Origin: CG2-30-36-16 sp964372115
GTDB taxonomy: Bacteria; Bacteroidota; Ignavibacteria; Ignavibacteriales; Ignavibacteriaceae
DNA length: 64,000 nt
Reading direction: 5' to 3'
Assembly (NCBI GenBank): GCA_964372115.1
Contig: CAYJPN010000020.1
Coordinates: forward strand, 1-64,000
The notes below the pieces were generated by a model. It saw nothing but the letters and a program-made list of their open reading frames with translations. It made no database searches and was not told where the DNA came from. Position 1 is the first letter of the stretch; each line of letters begins with the position of its first letter. The translations under genes and the position numbers were made by a program. Below are positions 61,688-64,000 of this stretch, one piece after another.

Positions 61688-62496
61688 TCTAATAATATCT
61701 TTTTTGCTGTCTCATTTAAACTATTTAGTTCTTTCGAAGCTGCTTCTGCAAAATTTAAATTGCCGCTTTTGTAAATTATACTACGACTTATATTTATAAG
61801 CAAGTCATTCCTCTTATTTTCTTTAAAAGCGTATAATACGTCTTCAAGGCTACCTCCCTGCGCGCCAACACCCGGCAGCAATACCGGGAGTGTACCAAAT
61901 GCCGGTAAGGATTCTTTTAGCTCATTTATATTTGTGGCGCCGAAAACAATACCGCAATTTTCCGCAGTATTCCATTCAATAATTTTCTCGATAACTTTTA
62001 TGTACAAAGGAGTGCCGTCTATCAACCTGAGTTTTTCAAAATCTGTTGCACCGGGATTCGATGTTAATGCAAGTATAAAATTTAATTTTTCCGGGTTCTC
62101 TAAAAATGGTTTTATTGAATCGCTTCCCATATATGGGTGAAGTGTAGATGCATCGCACTTATAATATTCGAATAATGATTTAGCATACATTTGCGAAGTA
62201 TTACCGATGTCCCCTCTTTTTGCATCACCAATAATTAAAATATCTCGAGGAATTAACTTAATTGTATTTTTTAATATCTCCATTCCCCGGGGTCCATCTT
62301 TTTCGTAGAAAGCAAAGTTTAACTTATAAGCGGCAGCACCTTTGAGTGTAGCTTCAATTATCTGCTTATTAAATTCGTAAACCGGGGAATCATAATTTTT
62401 TAGATGCGCGGGGAGTTTCGCAAAATCAGTATCTAATCCAACACAAATAAATTTTCCCTCTTTGTTTTTGTTGCGGAGTTTATCTAAAGCTTTCAT
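61684..62496 (-). CDS. pyrF: orotidine 5'-phosphate decarboxylase
   Basis: 270 residues, the longer PyrF subgroup. The last step of UMP synthesis. The catalytic charge network is in GDAKRGDIGNTS (Asp91, Lys93, Asp96). The N-terminal FICVGLDTD and the late PGVGAQGG phosphate-binding loop are conserved. The ATG lies 95 bases after the rodA stop, so it may have its own promoter. Confidence 0.94.
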   Translation of the reverse strand: MKALDKLRNKNKEGKFICVGLDTDFAKLPAHLKNYDSPVYEFNKQIIEATLKGAAAYKLNFAFYEKDGPRGMEILKNTIKLIPRDILIIGDAKRGDIGNTSQMYAKSLFEYYKCDASTLHPYMGSDSIKPFLENPEKLNFILALTSNPGATDFEKLRLIDGTPLYIKVIEKIIEWNTAENCGIVFGATNINELKESLPAFGTLPVLLPGVGAQGGSLEDVLYAFKENKRNDLLINISRSIIYKSGNLNFAEAASKELNSLNETAKKILLE

Positions 62497-62591
62497 AATT
62501 ATTCTATACTATTAAAATATTTGTTATTCAGGTATATCTGAAATAGTGATTCTTTAATTTGATCTTTATTGTTAACTATTTTTTTTACTTA

Positions 62592-63821
62592 TTAAGTGTA
62601 ATCCTTTTTTGTTCTGTAAATGTTAGCAATAATTCCGAGCATAAATACATTAACTAAAAGTGAACTGCCTCCGTAACTAACAAAGGGCAAAGGAATCCCG
62701 ATTACAGGCATTATCCCAAGTACCATCCCTATATTAACTAAAAGATGGATAAAATAAACGGAAAGAATTCCTATAATAACAAGACTTAAAAATTCATCTT
62801 TTGTACCAGTTGCAACTCTTAATATTTTAATTAATAAATAAAAAAATAAACCAAGTGTAATAATTGCACCTATAAACCCGAATTCCTCTCCTATAACACA
62901 ATAAATAAAATCAGTCCATTGCTCAGGTATGTACTGTAACTGAGTTTGATTGCCATGCAAAAAACCTTTGCCAAATAGTCCACCGGAACCAATTGCGACT
63001 TTTGCTTGAATAGCATTGTACCCTGATCCAAGCGGATCAGCCATCGGGTCGATAAAAGATTGAATACGTTTTTGCTGGTGTGGACTTAAAGCGTTGTACA
63101 CATAATCTGTAAAAAAGCCCGAGCCAAGATTTAATGCAAGTATAGAACCGCTGAAAAATATATCTTTTTTGAAATAGAGCAATGCTAACAGAACGAGAAT
63201 TATCGCAGCAATAAAATACACCAATCCAAAAAGGGAGGCTACTGCCACTGCCCCGGGGGAAAGAACAATAAATAAACCAAAGAGACTTATCCCCTTCCAA
63301 AATATTAATGTTAAAATCAATCCCATAAAAACAAAGGTAGTACCCATATCAGGTTCGAGTAATATTAATGCAACAGGTAAAAAACTAATGGCAAGCGCTT
63401 TTAATATATCGCCGAAGGACTCAATATCAGTATTTTTTCTACTTAAAAATGCTGATAACGCAAGTATCGTCCCAATTTTTGCAAATTCTGCTGGCTGGAA
63501 TCCGAGCGGTCCCAAATCGAGCCAACTGCGTGCGCCTGAAATCTTTTTGCCTGCGACTAATACAACTATTAAAAGCAGAATTGAAAACAAATAAACAGGC
63601 ACCGAAATAAGTTTAAAAGTATTAGTAGGCAGTGAGTAAACAACAAAAAAAATAATCGTGGCAGAAACAGCAAAGAAAAATTGTTTCTCGAAATTTCCAG
63701 CGGCAGCAGGATTGTTTAATGTAGCGCTATAAATAGCAATTAAACCTATAATTATTAGTCCGAAAGCCGCAAAAAAAATTCCAAAATCAAATCTATCTTT
63801 TAGATGATAATCAATGCGCAA
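62592..63821 (-). CDS. rodA: rod shape-determining protein RodA
   Basis: 409 residues, about ten membrane helices, SEDS family glycosyltransferase that polymerises lipid II during elongation with PBP2. Typical segments: GPLGFQPAEFAKIGTI, LLEPDMGTTFVF, PEQWTDFIYCVIGEEFGFIG (as QWTDFIYCVIGEEFG), and the final GIPLPFVSYGGSS. The start is TTG at 63821, which overlaps the mrdA stop by 11 bases, giving the standard mrdA-rodA order. Confidence 0.94.
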   Translation of the reverse strand: MRIDYHLKDRFDFGIFFAAFGLIIIGLIAIYSATLNNPAAAGNFEKQFFFAVSATIIFFVVYSLPTNTFKLISVPVYLFSILLLIVVLVAGKKISGARSWLDLGPLGFQPAEFAKIGTILALSAFLSRKNTDIESFGDILKALAISFLPVALILLEPDMGTTFVFMGLILTLIFWKGISLFGLFIVLSPGAVAVASLFGLVYFIAAIILVLLALLYFKKDIFFSGSILALNLGSGFFTDYVYNALSPHQQKRIQSFIDPMADPLGSGYNAIQAKVAIGSGGLFGKGFLHGNQTQLQYIPEQWTDFIYCVIGEEFGFIGAIITLGLFFYLLIKILRVATGTKDEFLSLVIIGILSVYFIHLLVNIGMVLGIMPVIGIPLPFVSYGGSSLLVNVFMLGIIANIYRTKKDYT

Positions 63822-64000
63822 CTGCAGCCCCCAATAAATTATCTTTTATTTGCGGAAGTTGAGGAATATCTTTTCTATCTAATTTGTCCTTTAATAAATA
63901 TGCTTGAATTAACTTTTTTGCAATTGGGGCAGCATGTGTAGCGCCAAAACCTACATTTTCTACTACAACAGCTAAAGCAATTTTCGGGTTTTCAGAAGGA
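63811..64000 (-). CDS. mrdA: penicillin-binding protein 2, C-terminal part (partial)
   Basis: The window ends inside this gene; only the last 63 codons are present. They read KIALAVVVENVGFGATHAAPIA and then KKLIQAYLL, the typical end of the PBP2 transpeptidase domain (the VVxENxGxGxxxAAPI region). The stop TGA at 63811-63813 overlaps the rodA TTG start. The identity is supported by the rodA neighbour. PBP2 cross-links wall made by RodA. Confidence 0.88.
   Translation of the reverse strand, partial: PSENPKIALAVVVENVGFGATHAAPIAKKLIQAYLLKDKLDRKDIPQLPQIKDNLLGAAVAH

Noticed and set aside
1..64000. tRNA, rRNA, CRISPR array, prophage or defence island
   Set aside because: Intergenic gaps were read for cloverleaf, direct-repeat and phage-gene patterns and none was found.

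Overview
The window is AT-rich chromosomal sequence, packed with genes and mostly housekeeping. It most likely comes from the Ignavibacteria or a close relative in the Bacteroidota-Chlorobiota group. Three things point there. Two secreted peptidases end in type IX secretion (T9SS) sorting domains, one with the NYPNPFNP signature common in Ignavibacteria. Several intergenic regions carry the Bacteroidota-type -7 box TAnnTTTG. Lineage-typical families are present, including DUF2851, DUF2279, a Wzi-like barrel and a GldE-like protein next to ssb. I see no rRNA, tRNA, CRISPR array, prophage or insertion sequence. TTG start codons are unusually common (at least ten genes).

Layout on the + strand: 0.1-2.4 kb ppa, an EEP-family lipoprotein and an SDR enzyme. 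2.4-4.3 kb an exbB-exbD-exbD proton-channel operon ending at a strong terminator. 4.3-9.6 kb yqeY, cvpA, a mutS2 gene split by one in-frame stop, then biotin carboxylase and a biotin carrier. 9.8-13.1 kb a FadL-like barrel, an SGNH-hydrolase lipoprotein and a SPOR lipoprotein. 13.2-18.3 kb ssb, a GldE/CorC-like protein, a small membrane protein, an MCE protein, gamma-glutamyltransferase and acpS. 18.4-25.3 kb a small membrane protein, an HNH nuclease whose frame lacks a usable start codon, trpS, scpA, scpB, a pseudouridine synthase, a PBP4-type peptidase and lysS. 25.4-31.7 kb envelope genes (DUF2279, GT2, Wzi-like, CtpA-type protease, DUF3108) and a gamma carbonic anhydrase. 31.8-39.7 kb ybeY, smg, topA, a XerC/D recombinase, hpf, hprK, an M23 peptidase, DUF2795 and holB. 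39.8-44.0 kb thiolase, 3-hydroxyacyl-CoA dehydrogenase and a ClC channel.

From 44.1 to 57.2 kb the genes are on the minus strand: purF, a 1397-residue T9SS subtilase, a CDP-alcohol phosphatidyltransferase, ftsY and a 67-residue membrane protein form one overlapping operon. Beyond it are a STAS/SpoIIAA-like protein, an M1 aminopeptidase with a T9SS tail, typA and clpS. Divergent from clpS is a + strand etfB-etfA-bifunctional nuclease operon (57.4-59.7 kb). It converges on a minus-strand group of DUF2851, an unknown secreted or anchored protein, pyrF, rodA and the 3' end of mrdA (PBP2), which runs off the right edge.

Functional themes are fatty-acid/acyl-CoA chemistry (FadL, biotin carboxylase, thiolase, HBD-type dehydrogenase, ETF), cell envelope and wall (RodA/PBP2, PBP4, M23, GGT, MCE, Wzi), and core information processing. 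I found no clear new defence or mobile system. The observations most worth following up are the interrupted mutS2, the start-less HNH gene, a probable leaderless clpS promoter, a nested inverted repeat in the one gene-free stretch over 300 bases, and the large T9SS protease inside a housekeeping operon.
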